DNA of 64,000 nucleotides from Calothrix parasitica NIES-267 (GTDB lineage: Bacteria; Cyanobacteriota; Cyanobacteriia; Cyanobacteriales; Nostocaceae). The translations under genes were made by a program, and so were the position numbers. The stretch spans positions 5,109,782 to 5,173,781 of the forward strand of contig NZ_AP018227.1 in NCBI RefSeq assembly GCF_002368095.1, given 5' to 3'. Position 1 is the first letter of the stretch; every line of letters begins with the position of its first letter. Positions 19,625-27,728 of this stretch are shown here, piece by piece. The notes under the pieces were generated by a model. That model made no database searches and was not told where the DNA came from. It saw nothing but the letters and a program-made list of their open reading frames with translations.

Positions 19625-20203
19625 TTAAGCAGCGATATTCTGCTGCTGTTTCTTGCGATAAGCTGCGAGCGCATATGCCAAAGTATGTTGGTGATATATG
19701 GGCATCTTTGGGAGTTCGATATCTCTTCCCCATTCATATATCGTGCGCTTGGAAATTGTTAAAGTTTCTGATAATAACGTAAGATATTGTCCCCGAAATT
19801 TCGTGGAGCTTACTATTTTCAATCTTTCACTATATGACGAACCCTTTAACAACATTTCATTGATGAATTGATTGGCTGTTACTCTTGGAGCTACATACTC
19901 GGAGCTAGCGATTCTTTTCAAAATTTCTGGAGATAGGGCTACTTGGACGTAGCCACAGGTAGTTCGTGCGTGTTGGGGCATATCTTCAAAATTTGGATTA
20001 TCCCCCCAACCTCTCACCGTTTTCTTCTGGATTCCTAATATTTTGGAAAGTAGATTGACGCATTTTACGGAGTATCCAAAACTAATCTCCTCATCCAAAA
20101 TTTCTTCTGGAGTAAGCCTATCAAAACCGAAGCAATATCTTAGAAATTGTCTTGGGGCAGGAATTTCAGATGGTAAATGTTTTATACTTTCGTAGTTGTT
20201 CAT
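19625..20203 (-). CDS. Hypothetical protein with two HTH-like repeats
   Basis: 192 residues from ATG 20203, which has AAGGAAA just upstream. Two segments resemble each other: LLSKILGIQKKTVRGWGDNP...MPQHARTTCGYV (about 50-90) and LLSETLTISKRTIYEWGRDI...MPIYHQHTLAYAL (about 140-185). Each has the pattern L-L-[SE]-x-L-x-I-x-[KR]-[KR]-T-[VI]-x-x-W-G followed by a short MP-containing tail. This points to a duplicated helix-turn-helix unit and a DNA-binding role. The protein at 54221-54595 has one similar unit (CKLTGYSECTVEGWFYGK). It is divergent from the gene at 20493. Confidence 0.6.
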   Translation of the reverse strand: MNNYESIKHLPSEIPAPRQFLRYCFGFDRLTPEEILDEEISFGYSVKCVNLLSKILGIQKKTVRGWGDNPNFEDMPQHARTTCGYVQVALSPEILKRIASSEYVAPRVTANQFINEMLLKGSSYSERLKIVSSTKFRGQYLTLLSETLTISKRTIYEWGRDIELPKMPIYHQHTLAYALAAYRKKQQQNIAA

Positions 20204-20492
20204 TTTCCTTAAAAGTCGAATATTTCGCACAAGATGCATAAAGTACTAAAATTTGGTAAGTCATGTGCAAACGTCTAATATCAATCTTTTTCTACTTTGT
20301 GTCATGCAGCTAATATCCAGAAATTATTCATATAATATCTTGCACTTGCCATATAGTCAAATTACTGCAATTGCATTGAAAGTTCTTCGACTGCAATGTT
20401 TTCGGAAATATTCGCTTAAATTCACCAAGTTAATTTTTGTAAAGATATAGTGATGCTACTGCACCAAAAGTATTTAAAGCTAAATTGGGGGT
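20204..20492. promoter_or_regulatory. Divergent intergenic region between 19625 and 20493 genes
   Basis: 289 bp separate the start codons of two oppositely transcribed putative DNA-binding genes. It must contain both promoters. The region is AT-rich; no clear operator was found. Confidence 0.35.
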
Positions 20493-21086
20493 ATGGGTAA
20501 AAAAGGAAAACTGCCTGTAAAAGGCGTAGGTGAAATTTGGGCTGAGAGCAAGTCGGAGAATTTGTCCTTGCGGCTTACTCCTACAGGTAAGCGATTGGCG
20601 AGGAAGCGTGCCGAGGAAGAAGGTTTATCTTTAGCTGAAGTTGTCGAATTATATGGTAGGGGTTCTATTGACGTTGAGCAGGTTGACGGTGAGAAGACAA
20701 TAACTCCTCAATTCGTTATAAATTCACTCAAAACGTTCACTAAAGAACACTTAGCCGAATTTATCAGTATTGCAAGTAAACTATTAGTTGGTAATTATAT
20801 TGAAATACAAGAAAAGGTGGAATATTCCATTGCGGAGCTTATTAAAAAAGAGGTAGATTCACGTTATGGCAAAGATATTGCAGCTTTTGCTGAAGATGTG
20901 GCGCTACCTATTGAAAGAGTAAACGCTTTGTTGAATGGCGAATACCCGTCCGACTTAGATTTAATTTCTATCGCTGCCTTCTTAACTAAAAATGATGGTA
21001 GTACTTATACACTAGAAGAAGTGATTGTTATTAGAAAAAGCTGCTTTGGCAACGGTCATACTTCAGGAGAGGAATTACGCCCATGA
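20493..21086 (+). CDS. Putative DNA-binding regulator (plasmid/element type)
   Basis: 197 residues. The N-terminus (NLSLRLTPTGKRLARKRAEE, then GLSLAEVVELYGRG) has the strand-helix-helix pattern of ribbon-helix-helix proteins. The C-terminal third (YGKDIAAFAEDVALPIERVN, ALLNGEYPSDLDLISIAAFL) resembles a Cro/XRE-type helix-turn-helix. The same two-part layout recurs at 56608-57069 (MKDALIHFIEWYVG, then CQVSPAQVQAVLGG), so each end of the accessory region carries one. It overlaps the next gene by 4 bp (ATGA), implying translational coupling. Confidence 0.6.
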   Translation: MGKKGKLPVKGVGEIWAESKSENLSLRLTPTGKRLARKRAEEEGLSLAEVVELYGRGSIDVEQVDGEKTITPQFVINSLKTFTKEHLAEFISIASKLLVGNYIEIQEKVEYSIAELIKKEVDSRYGKDIAAFAEDVALPIERVNALLNGEYPSDLDLISIAAFLTKNDGSTYTLEEVIVIRKSCFGNGHTSGEELRP

Positions 21087-21913
21087 GCCATTTAATAGTT
21101 AATACAGCTTTAAAAATCATTGATTCTCATGCAGCTAATTTATTCATAGCACAATTACCCGTAGTCAATTCCTTTAATAGTAAATTATATTTTGAGGACA
21201 ATAATGCTATTTTATGGGTTACAAGCAAAGAATTAGCTGTTTCTCTTAAAAATAATTATATTCATATAGTATCTCTACTATGTGATTGGGAAATAAGGGA
21301 ACTAAAAATATTTTGGAATGGTTGTGGTAATAGATATTTCCCCATTTCTTCATTATTAGCATCTACTTCAAAAGGGTTAGCAGTTATGCTTGACAAGAAT
21401 TCAGTTATTTTAAAACAAAACCCCATAAATTCTGCTATCAATTCAAATCAAGAGAATAGTTCTTCTATAGATATAAGCGGTTTTGAATTGCCTTCGACTT
21501 ATTTAAAGAATGCTAGCTACGAAATAATTCAACAATTTATGCTTGAAATGCGCCGTAGAGGTTATATTGTGACCGCTACTGATATGACAAGCAATACCTG
21601 CTTGATGGTGAACGATTTGCAGGCTCCCGACCGTGGTTGTGGATGGAGAGGGCGAGATTGGATTGGTTTAAACTTTCTAATGTTATGGCGCGATAGTTTT
21701 GATACTGGTAACTTCAACTATTATCAACAACTTACTAATGTAGTCAGTCGTGATTACTTTATCTCAGATTTTGATTATTTGCTTCGCGCACCTAATGGTG
21801 ATTTGAGAAGATATTATTCCCATTATTTCTTTGTCGATAACTATTTAGACGTTCCCGCTAGAATTTGTGTAAGTCAACCCGGTAACTGGGAAGTTGTTGA
21901 ATCTTTTAATTAA
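21083..21913 (+). CDS. Hypothetical protein, possibly with a C-terminal PAS-like domain
   Basis: 276 residues, translationally coupled to the preceding regulator by an ATGA overlap. The N-terminal ~120 residues have alternating hydrophobic strands and helices. The C-terminal part, MLEMRRRGYIVTATDMTSNT and YFISDFDYLLRAPNGDLRRY followed by PARICVSQPGNWEVVE, is reminiscent of PAS sensor folds in cyanobacterial proteins, but I cannot confirm this. With the regulator upstream it may form a sensor/regulator pair. Confidence 0.45.
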   Translation: MSHLIVNTALKIIDSHAANLFIAQLPVVNSFNSKLYFEDNNAILWVTSKELAVSLKNNYIHIVSLLCDWEIRELKIFWNGCGNRYFPISSLLASTSKGLAVMLDKNSVILKQNPINSAINSNQENSSSIDISGFELPSTYLKNASYEIIQQFMLEMRRRGYIVTATDMTSNTCLMVNDLQAPDRGCGWRGRDWIGLNFLMLWRDSFDTGNFNYYQQLTNVVSRDYFISDFDYLLRAPNGDLRRYYSHYFFVDNYLDVPARICVSQPGNWEVVESFN

Positions 21914-22510
21914 TTACATTTGTATTCCTTATTCCACGTCCTAACTTTCACAAAATTGTTATTACTGTCTTTATAACTAAATAAAGTTAATCAATATACT
22001 TTATCTCTTGGTTTTAACTGATATTCAAAATTATGTGAGCATAATTTTGACTCAATAACTGGCAAAAATGAAGTGATTGCCTACTGTGATACTCCACTAT
22101 GAATGTGGCTTCTATTATTGTGCGGAAAAATTTGATAATTTAAGCAAGAAAATTTCTCTCATAGTTGGAGTGGGGAGAAGTATGAGAATTCAATAGTAAC
22201 GATATTTTTAAAGAACAACTTTTATATCGGCTATTAATAGGTTAGCAATACATAAACTGACTTTACAAATTAAGCGGAAATATTGCTATTTACTGAAAAT
22301 CAGAAATTTTGAATTTGCTCGCTGTTTACCTTGTAACGCTTCTAATTATGTGTCTATATAGACTGTATAAAGAACAGTGACTTAAGCTCAACTTTAATTT
22401 ATCTCAAGTTGAATAGAAGTGATAAGGCTTGTTAAGAAAAATCTACTTTACAAGCACTATCGTCAAACAATAACTGAATATTTCTTTGTTTCAAGTAGTA
22501 ATTAAACTGG
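21914..22510. other. 597-bp region upstream of block 1, with inverted motif CAACTT/AAGTTG
   Basis: No gene is supported here. TCAACTT (22388-22394) and AAGTTGA (22406-22412) form an inverted pair about 100 bp before the first block 1 gene. The core CAACTTTAATT also occurs upstream of the equivalent first gene of block 2 (about 54066), which suggests a shared operator or promoter element. The region otherwise is AT-rich and lacks repeats. Confidence 0.4.
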
Positions 22511-22882
22511 ATGATGGTATGTGATGACAACGTTATATATACCCAGAAAAGCCTTGCCCAAAGATATGGAATAACTATCTCAGCTTTGCAACAATGGTAT
22601 CCCTACGCCGGAATAGTAAAACCCAAGAAGAGAGGGGGATACTTTGACTTAGATGCTGTGCAAACTGCCGATTTTTTTTACGTAGCCACCAAGATAAGGC
22701 GACTAACCCGAGATGAGTATTTAGAACGAGTAATTCCTTCTGGTGGTTTGGATGAATTCATGCGTCAAAATAACGGACTTAGCCTATACGATTTTTTGAC
22801 GAAGCATATTTCTGAAAATGAAAAACAAGACCCAATTGTTAAATCTGTAATTAGGAGAATTCAAAAAAATGAAGCACATTAA
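22511..22882 (+). CDS. Block 1 gene 1: HTH (MerR-like) protein
   Basis: 123 residues. IYTQKSLAQRYGITISALQQ begins a helix-turn-helix, followed by W-x-x-[YW]-A-G and PKK-x-x-x-Y-F, as in MerR/excisionase-type proteins. It aligns over most of its length with the first gene of block 2 (53632-54024: LYTQSTLAKKCKVSLQTIKN, WAGLTPPKKATYF, IGGLKKYI versus SGGLDEFM). It overlaps the next gene by 14 bp and starts the co-directional run to 32 kb. It probably regulates the cassette or acts as a recruitment factor. ATG 22511 or 22514 are equivalent starts. Confidence 0.7.
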   Translation: MMVCDDNVIYTQKSLAQRYGITISALQQWYPYAGIVKPKKRGGYFDLDAVQTADFFYVATKIRRLTRDEYLERVIPSGGLDEFMRQNNGLSLYDFLTKHISENEKQDPIVKSVIRRIQKNEAH

Positions 22883-23465
22883 CAAAATAGCCCAAACTTT
22901 ACAAACTACTCCTGAAATAGTAATTCAGGTATGTAAAAAACTAAGCTTAGTCTTAAATAAAGACAGTACTATTAAGCCGGAAGTTGAGCGACAATTAGTT
23001 CAATTAAAAGAAGTAGCTGCTGCTGAAAATATGTCATTAGAAGAAGCTGCCAATCATTTATTGGAAATGCGCTCAGAACGCTCTAGTTCTAATAACGAAC
23101 ACACATTTGATGAAAACCAATATATCCAACAAAGATTTGGCGTAAACCCCTCCGAATCAGAATCTAATAGCTTCGTTAAAGTATTGCATTCGGACGTAGC
23201 CAGAGGAAAGCAACTGGCAACATTGCGTCATAAAGTAGTCCTGGAAACTTCTACTTTGATGTTAGAGGACATGTTATTTAACGGAGTCCAAGAACCCACG
23301 ACGGAATTGGAAGAAGTACAAGGGCGAGTTTATAAGCGTATCGATGATGATTTTTTCGGCAAAGTCAATTGGGGAGAGGAGCCGCATCCGTCGTTGGAGA
23401 TACAGCCCCAACAGTTGAAATCAGTGTCGAAGACAAAATCCTTGCCCGAGAAATCATCACCTTGA
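22869..23465 (+). CDS. Block 1 gene 2: conserved cassette protein with FxxxFFG-xNWxEExHP motif
   Basis: 198 residues, helical and cytoplasmic. It matches the block 2 protein at 53037-53666 in order and features: an N-terminal small helical domain (IAQTLQTTPEIVIQVCKKLS), a coiled stretch, FDENQYIQQRFGVNPSES against FNLDKFFKQRIGTSPEQ, and a signature near the C-terminus, RIDDDFFGKVNWGEEPHPSL against QFEQNFLGNSINWEEEEHPM. No known family is recognised. Conservation of this motif in both copies suggests a binding surface for another cassette component. Confidence 0.65.
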   Translation: MKHINKIAQTLQTTPEIVIQVCKKLSLVLNKDSTIKPEVERQLVQLKEVAAAENMSLEEAANHLLEMRSERSSSNNEHTFDENQYIQQRFGVNPSESESNSFVKVLHSDVARGKQLATLRHKVVLETSTLMLEDMLFNGVQEPTTELEEVQGRVYKRIDDDFFGKVNWGEEPHPSLEIQPQQLKSVSKTKSLPEKSSP

Positions 23466-23719
23466 TGATGCCGTCAATAGAAACTTACCTTGGCGAGCAA
23501 TCTAGACAACTTAGGATTGCAGCAATGCAGGGAGTAGGAATCGTATTCTTAGGTAACTTTTCCGGGATGGTAGCGGGATTAGTTTTATCTCCCCCACCAT
23601 CAACAAACATACCGAAGGTGATTATTGGTTCTTTATTTGGTGGATTTATTGGAATTACTGTTGCACTTACTTTGATTTTAAAAATAACCAGGGAGTTTAT
23701 TGTTCATGAGAGCGATTAA
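23465..23719 (+). CDS. Block 1 gene 3: small two-helix membrane protein
   Basis: 84 residues from ATG 23465, which overlaps the previous stop by one base (TGATG). An open frame reaches back to a TTG at 23369. Two glycine-rich helices are visible: GVGIVFLGNFSGMVAGLVL and IIGSLFGGFIGITVALTLIL, followed by a basic tail. It corresponds to the block 2 protein at 52678-53028 (IMVGGIGGTILGGIVAALIL) in position and pattern. Glycine-zipper helices of this kind suit oligomerising membrane channels or ring components, though that is inference. Confidence 0.6.
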   Translation: MMPSIETYLGEQSRQLRIAAMQGVGIVFLGNFSGMVAGLVLSPPPSTNIPKVIIGSLFGGFIGITVALTLILKITREFIVHESD

Positions 23720-23933
23720 AGATTTTTTGATTAATATCGGTGGCGGAATAGTGACTGGATGCGGTATTAGCGGATTTATCGGTCATACGATGGGAGTAGG
23801 TGCTGCTCTTGCTATTAATCCTTTGCTATTGCTGATGGGTGCGGTTATTGGCGGAGCTTGGGTTTGTATGCTGCGTTCGACCTTCGCCTCTTATTCAAGG
23901 GAACCTTTGTACGTAATAGTTGATAACGGTTAA
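23706..23933 (+). CDS. Block 1 gene 4: small glycine-rich membrane protein
   Basis: 75 residues from ATG 23706, overlapping the previous gene by 14 bp. Two helices are present: FLINIGGGIVTGCGISGFIG and INPLLLLMGAVIGGAWVCML. Its layout is like gene 3, so it may be a tandem duplicate. I see no separate counterpart in block 2. Product unknown; probably part of the same membrane assembly. Confidence 0.55.
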   Translation: MRAIKDFLINIGGGIVTGCGISGFIGHTMGVGAALAINPLLLLMGAVIGGAWVCMLRSTFASYSREPLYVIVDNG

Positions 23934-23938
23934 TAGCC

Positions 23939-24778
23939 ATGCAGTTACTTCCTAAAAGGGATAAATTTAATTCGAGTAATACGAGTGCGAATGGTATACC
24001 CAAACCCAAAAAGCGCAGTCGAAAAATCGACATAGTGTTGTGGGTTTGTTGTGCAACGGTTGGATTGGGTTCGGTGTTGGCAGCCGCCGCCATTATAGTG
24101 GGTAGACGTAGCGAAGTTTCTCCAAGCGTTAGTAAGGTTAATCGCGCTCTTGAAATGATGCAATCTCGTAGACGCGGATACATCGAAAAGCTTACCCGTA
24201 CCGATTTCAACCCCAACGAGCTACAAAACTATTCTGTTAATGGCAGCGGAATCCTTACCGGATGGCGGCAACTAGGTGCAGCGCAATGGTCTGCTGAAAT
24301 ATTACAAGATATCAATAAACAACAAAGTAACGAAAACTCAGCTTTTTTTAGACTTCATCACATGGCAGCATTGGCGATCGCCAAGCAAGATACGATGGAC
24401 GCTTTAGTCGAAGTCGCTTCTGGTAATGATAGCTTTACCTATAGCTACACCAAAACTGACGGCACAAAAGTTAAGCAGCGATTAGGCACTGGGGGTGCTG
24501 CGGTATTACTCTTGGGTAAACTCGAAGCTATTGATTATGCCGAGAATTTGCAAAATCGTCCGATTGTTGATTTTAACCAAATGGTGACACAAATCCAGAC
24601 GGTGCAAGAACCGTATGCTCTATCCCAAGCTAATTATCTACGAGTTCAGGGTTATAAAGACCCCGTGCGTCAATTGTCAGAAGTACCGAAAATACGTCAG
24701 CGCATCGCCGAATCATTGCGAAAAAGAAGACTGAAGTTGCAGCAATTAAAGAAATCTAAACCAAATAAAGGAGACTAA
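23939..24778 (+). CDS. Block 1 gene 5: membrane-anchored protein with soluble C-terminal domain
   Basis: 279 residues: a basic N-terminus (KPKKRSRKID), one transmembrane helix (IVLWVCCATVGLGSVLAAAA) and about 210 residues of extracytoplasmic or cytoplasmic domain. It matches the block 2 protein at 51771-52739 in topology and in segments such as RRGYIEKLTRTDFNPNEL against NFREYLTRNDYSSGI, and NYLRVQGYKDPV against EALRVKGLNPV. No known family. An RGYIEKLTRTD-type conserved region just after the helix may be a structural collar. Confidence 0.6.
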   Translation: MQLLPKRDKFNSSNTSANGIPKPKKRSRKIDIVLWVCCATVGLGSVLAAAAIIVGRRSEVSPSVSKVNRALEMMQSRRRGYIEKLTRTDFNPNELQNYSVNGSGILTGWRQLGAAQWSAEILQDINKQQSNENSAFFRLHHMAALAIAKQDTMDALVEVASGNDSFTYSYTKTDGTKVKQRLGTGGAAVLLLGKLEAIDYAENLQNRPIVDFNQMVTQIQTVQEPYALSQANYLRVQGYKDPVRQLSEVPKIRQRIAESLRKRRLKLQQLKKSKPNKGD

Positions 24779-24783
24779 TAAAT

Positions 24784-25254
24784 GTGTATGTCAAATTCAT
24801 TGGCGCGGGTATATGCTTTTTACTCTCATTATTTAACGTCTTGGGAGCAGTGCGGCAGATTCCGGTGAAGACTACTTTAGGTAATTCATCGCGTCCTACC
24901 GTGGCTCAGATAAAACCTCCAGGAACGAAGTTACATTGGTTGTCTGGTGGAGTATTTTTTGCAGCAAGTATCGGTTTAATTGCCTGGGCAATTTGGGAAT
25001 ATAACTCTAATATCGACCTCGGTTTTGATTCAAATGATGCTTCAATTGCACCTGTTGTACCACCAATACCCGACACCGATATGCAAATGTCCCAATTTTT
25101 AGATGAAGGTGCAATCCAATCACAGCAATTGGAGGATGTTAAACCCGAATACCAAAACTTAGTTCCGTTTCGTCGTCCAACTGCCGACGGTAACGTGCCG
25201 ATAACCCCCGAACAATTTAAGAATGCTTTAGAAGATGACGTTTGGTCTGATTAA
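24784..25254 (+). CDS. Block 1 gene 6: two-helix membrane protein lacking the ATPase domain present in block 2
   Basis: 156 residues from GTG 24784 with AGGAG about 10 bp upstream. Helices FIGAGICFLLSLFNVLGAV and LSGGVFFAASIGLIAWAIWE are followed by a polar tail ending PEQFKNALEDDVWSD. The N-terminal helices and this tail match the start and end of the 462-residue block 2 protein (tail EQFRQKLIEQEDIWGSD), but the ATPase domain that lies between them there is absent here. In block 1 a separate ATPase gene (30061-32070) may supply that function. Confidence 0.65.
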   Translation: MYVKFIGAGICFLLSLFNVLGAVRQIPVKTTLGNSSRPTVAQIKPPGTKLHWLSGGVFFAASIGLIAWAIWEYNSNIDLGFDSNDASIAPVVPPIPDTDMQMSQFLDEGAIQSQQLEDVKPEYQNLVPFRRPTADGNVPITPEQFKNALEDDVWSD

Positions 25255-25268
25255 AGAGGTAAATTATT

Positions 25269-25766
25269 ATGGCAAACAACAGACGCAGAGATTTTGGTGT
25301 TGACTATTCTCAACCCGGTCAACTAGCGACACAACAACAACTAGCGCAAATGTTGCAGTCGGCTCAACAAAATCCATATCCGACTCAACAGCCAACTACT
25401 ATTAACGTTGAACCATTATCAATACATCGCGAACAAGGTGTTACTGTCAATCACGTTAATTCCCCTAATAAACCAGCTAGTAATCGAGTGCCGGAAATTT
25501 ATGTACCCGTAACAGATTATTGGAAAGCGCATAGATTCCATCCTCACAATAATTTGCGTTACTTTTGGTACATCTTCTATTGGCTAAAAGATGTGATTTC
25601 ATCTCCCGTAGGTATTGCGATTGTGATGTTGTGGTTGGGTATTGGTGGAATTAATTTCTTGCTAAATGGTAATTATTCTGGTCCGGGTTACGTGCAGAAT
25701 AAAGAAATTAAATTAACACCAGAGAATGTACCTAATTTAACTCCTGTACTTGATATCGTTGATTGA
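25269..25766 (+). CDS. Block 1 gene 7: Gln/Pro-rich protein with one membrane span
   Basis: 165 residues from ATG 25269 preceded by AGAGG. The N-terminal half is rich in Gln, Asn and Pro and likely disordered; residues about 117-135 (SSPVGIAIVMLWLGIGGINF) form a helix. Its place corresponds to 49667-50335 in block 2, which also has a charged N-terminus, a Pro/Asn-rich stretch and one glycine-rich helix. Sequence similarity is weak. Unknown function; an assembly scaffold is possible. Confidence 0.5.
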   Translation: MANNRRRDFGVDYSQPGQLATQQQLAQMLQSAQQNPYPTQQPTTINVEPLSIHREQGVTVNHVNSPNKPASNRVPEIYVPVTDYWKAHRFHPHNNLRYFWYIFYWLKDVISSPVGIAIVMLWLGIGGINFLLNGNYSGPGYVQNKEIKLTPENVPNLTPVLDIVD

Positions 25767-26026
25767 TGTTTGTTCGCATTACTTTCTGGTTGGTGCTAGT
25801 GTTGTTCTTCGCCGATATTGCCCAACCAGGATACTTCAAGTTTTGGCAACCTAATTTAACAGAACTATCCTCAATTGATATTAGGTTGCCGAATCTTCAT
25901 TTCAATAAGAATAAATCTACTACCAAAATATCTCCGAGCGAAGCTTCTACTTGTGACCCTCCAGATAACGATTTAGAAGAAGTTCTTCAAGCAAAATTTG
26001 GTTGCCAAAATGCGACTCCTCATTGA
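25766..26026 (+). CDS. Block 1 gene 8: small anchored protein (xxDxAxPGYxxF motif)
   Basis: 86 residues from ATG 25766, overlapping the previous stop (TGATG). The N-terminal helix FVRITFWLVLVLFFADIAQP is followed by GYFKF and an extracytoplasmic tail with two cysteines. Block 2 has the matching protein at 49242-49604 (VFVVFILDMASPGYGSF, ending with two cysteines). The shared FFADIAQPGY / FILDMASPGY motif and paired cysteines suggest the same role in both copies. Family unknown. Confidence 0.6.
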   Translation: MFVRITFWLVLVLFFADIAQPGYFKFWQPNLTELSSIDIRLPNLHFNKNKSTTKISPSEASTCDPPDNDLEEVLQAKFGCQNATPH

Positions 26027-26639
26027 TTTCAGTATTGGCACTAATAAAAATGACGCAGTTCAAATTAAACCAATCTCTCCCAATTGGAAGTACGCTTTTT
26101 TGACATTAATTTTAGCTAGCTGTATTTCTATTAAACCGATATCGATGTGGTTTGATAATCAACTTTTAGTGCAGCAACTTCGTCAAACTAACACCCTAAA
26201 TAACAGTGTTGGAAATAGAGTTGCGAACAAGGCGATCGCATGGGTTGGGAAATCCTATAAACCTCATGAGAAAGAGCGTTGTGCCGATTTTGTTCGCTTC
26301 GTATTGCGTCAATCAAATGTTCGCGTGGGAATAACTAGCAAGCCCTGGGATGCTGGTAAGCAATATCATAACGGTTCGTTGATGGCACGTTCTTTTTTTG
26401 GTAGCGACATTGGAATTATTCTTACCAACCCAAAGCAATTCCAAAAGGGAGATTTAATCGGTTTTACAAACACTTACGGCAATTTTAGGAGGGGTGCAAT
26501 TACTCACGTTGGGATTTATGTAGGCAAGGAGAGAATAGTCGATAGAAGCACGATGAGCGCTCCCGTTAGGGTACGTAGTTTATCAACTTTTCGTAATTCT
26601 AAAATAATTGCAGTTCGTCCTTATGCTTACCAAAAATAA
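26010..26639 (+). CDS. Block 1 gene 9: membrane-anchored NlpC/P60-type peptidoglycan hydrolase
   Basis: 209 residues from ATG 26010, overlapping the previous gene by 17 bp. One helix (YAFLTLILASCISIKPISMW) anchors a domain with the cysteine-protease pattern of NlpC/P60: catalytic Cys in EKERCADFVRFVLRQ (about residue 90), substrate-groove residues, and His in AITHVGIYVGKERIVDRS (about 170). Such enzymes cut peptide stems of peptidoglycan in the periplasm. A wall-cutting enzyme inside a cassette of membrane proteins and an ATPase suggests assembly of a trans-envelope structure. In block 2 the same slot is filled by a YkuD-like enzyme. Confidence 0.75.
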   Translation: MRLLIDFSIGTNKNDAVQIKPISPNWKYAFLTLILASCISIKPISMWFDNQLLVQQLRQTNTLNNSVGNRVANKAIAWVGKSYKPHEKERCADFVRFVLRQSNVRVGITSKPWDAGKQYHNGSLMARSFFGSDIGIILTNPKQFQKGDLIGFTNTYGNFRRGAITHVGIYVGKERIVDRSTMSAPVRVRSLSTFRNSKIIAVRPYAYQK

Positions 26640-26961
26640 TATTTTGACTGGTTTATTAGTTAATATTTTCTTATTTGTACCACCATCTGTTGCTTTAGAT
26701 ATTGGTACTCGCATTCATAATGAAGCTGGATTTACCAAGATTGAATTATCAGCAATGCAAGAAATGGGCTGGAGCAATAAGCGGTTGGTAAAATATGCTG
26801 ATATTGCTTGCGGGTATATTGTTAATGGCAAATTAAATAGCTTGCAATCACTGTATAGATATTATTTTGGGAATTACAACCCATCGAAAGAGCCACATAT
26901 AAAACATTCGCTGCGAAAAATACACGATTGGGCTAAAAAGCAGCCGGAGTGCAGTGTATGA
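26623..26961 (+). CDS. Block 1 gene 10: small secreted protein
   Basis: 112 residues from ATG 26623, overlapping gene 9 by 17 bp. A signal peptide (ILTGLLVNIFLFVPPSVALD) with likely cleavage after SVA is followed by a soluble helical domain of about 85 residues (IHNEAGFTKIELSAMQEMGW, ADIACGYIVNGKLNSLQSLY) with two cysteines. No family recognised. In block 2 this slot holds an HNH-like protein with no visible similarity. Confidence 0.55.
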   Translation: MLTKNNILTGLLVNIFLFVPPSVALDIGTRIHNEAGFTKIELSAMQEMGWSNKRLVKYADIACGYIVNGKLNSLQSLYRYYFGNYNPSKEPHIKHSLRKIHDWAKKQPECSV

Positions 26962-27146
26962 TTCGTCCTTGGCAGATTACTGCTGTTTCTTTATTAATGC
27001 TAATTACACCATTGTTTGGAGTCTCAATATCTGAAAGTTTTAGTTTAGTGATTCCAATTCATAGGAATAAGAATGAAGTCAACAAATTGTTTTCTAATAT
27101 TAATAGTCCTGGAAATATTGCTATCTGCCACGCAGAGGGAAATTGT
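26958..27146 (+). CDS. Block 1 gene 11, exon 1: secreted protein split by a group II intron
   Basis: This is the N-terminal 63 codons of a gene interrupted at 27147. A signal/anchor helix (ITAVSLLMLITPLFGVSISE) is followed by NIAICHAEGNC, where the coding similarity to the intact block 2 paralogue (47168-47947, VLAICSAEGNCQLDGSR) stops. The remainder lies at 29522-30061. The ATG at 26958 overlaps the preceding stop (ATGA). Without splicing, translation would run into intron sequence and stop at 27186-27188. Confidence 0.75.
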
Positions 27147-27728
27147 GTGCGACCCGTTGGCTATAAACTAAGCCCAGCAAGGGTTTAGGAGGATTAGCCC
27201 ATATCTTATTCTAATATAAGATAGAGAACTTGATTATCCATGTTGGTGAAAGTCCAACCTTCGAGGAATCCGAATGAAAGCCCTACCCCTACTTTTTAGA
27301 ACGGTAAAACTAAAAAGTAAAGCGGGGTCGAAAGCGAAAACACTGGTAGCCTAAATCGGTGTAATAGTAGGCACGAATCTATGGGTACGAACAGGAAGAG
27401 TCTAAAACCTCCGTGACCTCGACGTAGTGTAATAAGGCTGAAACACTACAAGCGCTAAAAAGCCATGAGAGATGGAATCTTGGTGCAGTTACAAGATTCG
27501 ATTCCCACCATATCTCTCCGGGGGATTGACTCGCTCTAAAGGTTCAAACAATGGTAATCAGGAACGGGGAAACCTTTATAAAGCTCTCACACAGGTCTTC
27601 CGGGGTGAGTAGGCAACCAGCCGGACGCTTTGTAGAGGCAGGATTAAGTCAGAAGCAAACGCCTACTGTAATGGGTAGGATATGCTGACGGACTTACGGT
27701 GTAAAGAAAGATGGAGTTGTGAGTAGTA

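Noticed and set aside
22291-22301. TACTGAAAATC as a second tRNA-Phe att core left of block 1
   Set aside because: Only 11 bp match the 43-bp fragment and the following sequence diverges at once; expected by chance in AT-rich DNA.
23845-24216. Minus-strand open frame of 123 codons
   Set aside because: It lies opposite the well-supported genes 23706-23933 and 23939-24778 and shows no family resemblance; a shadow frame.
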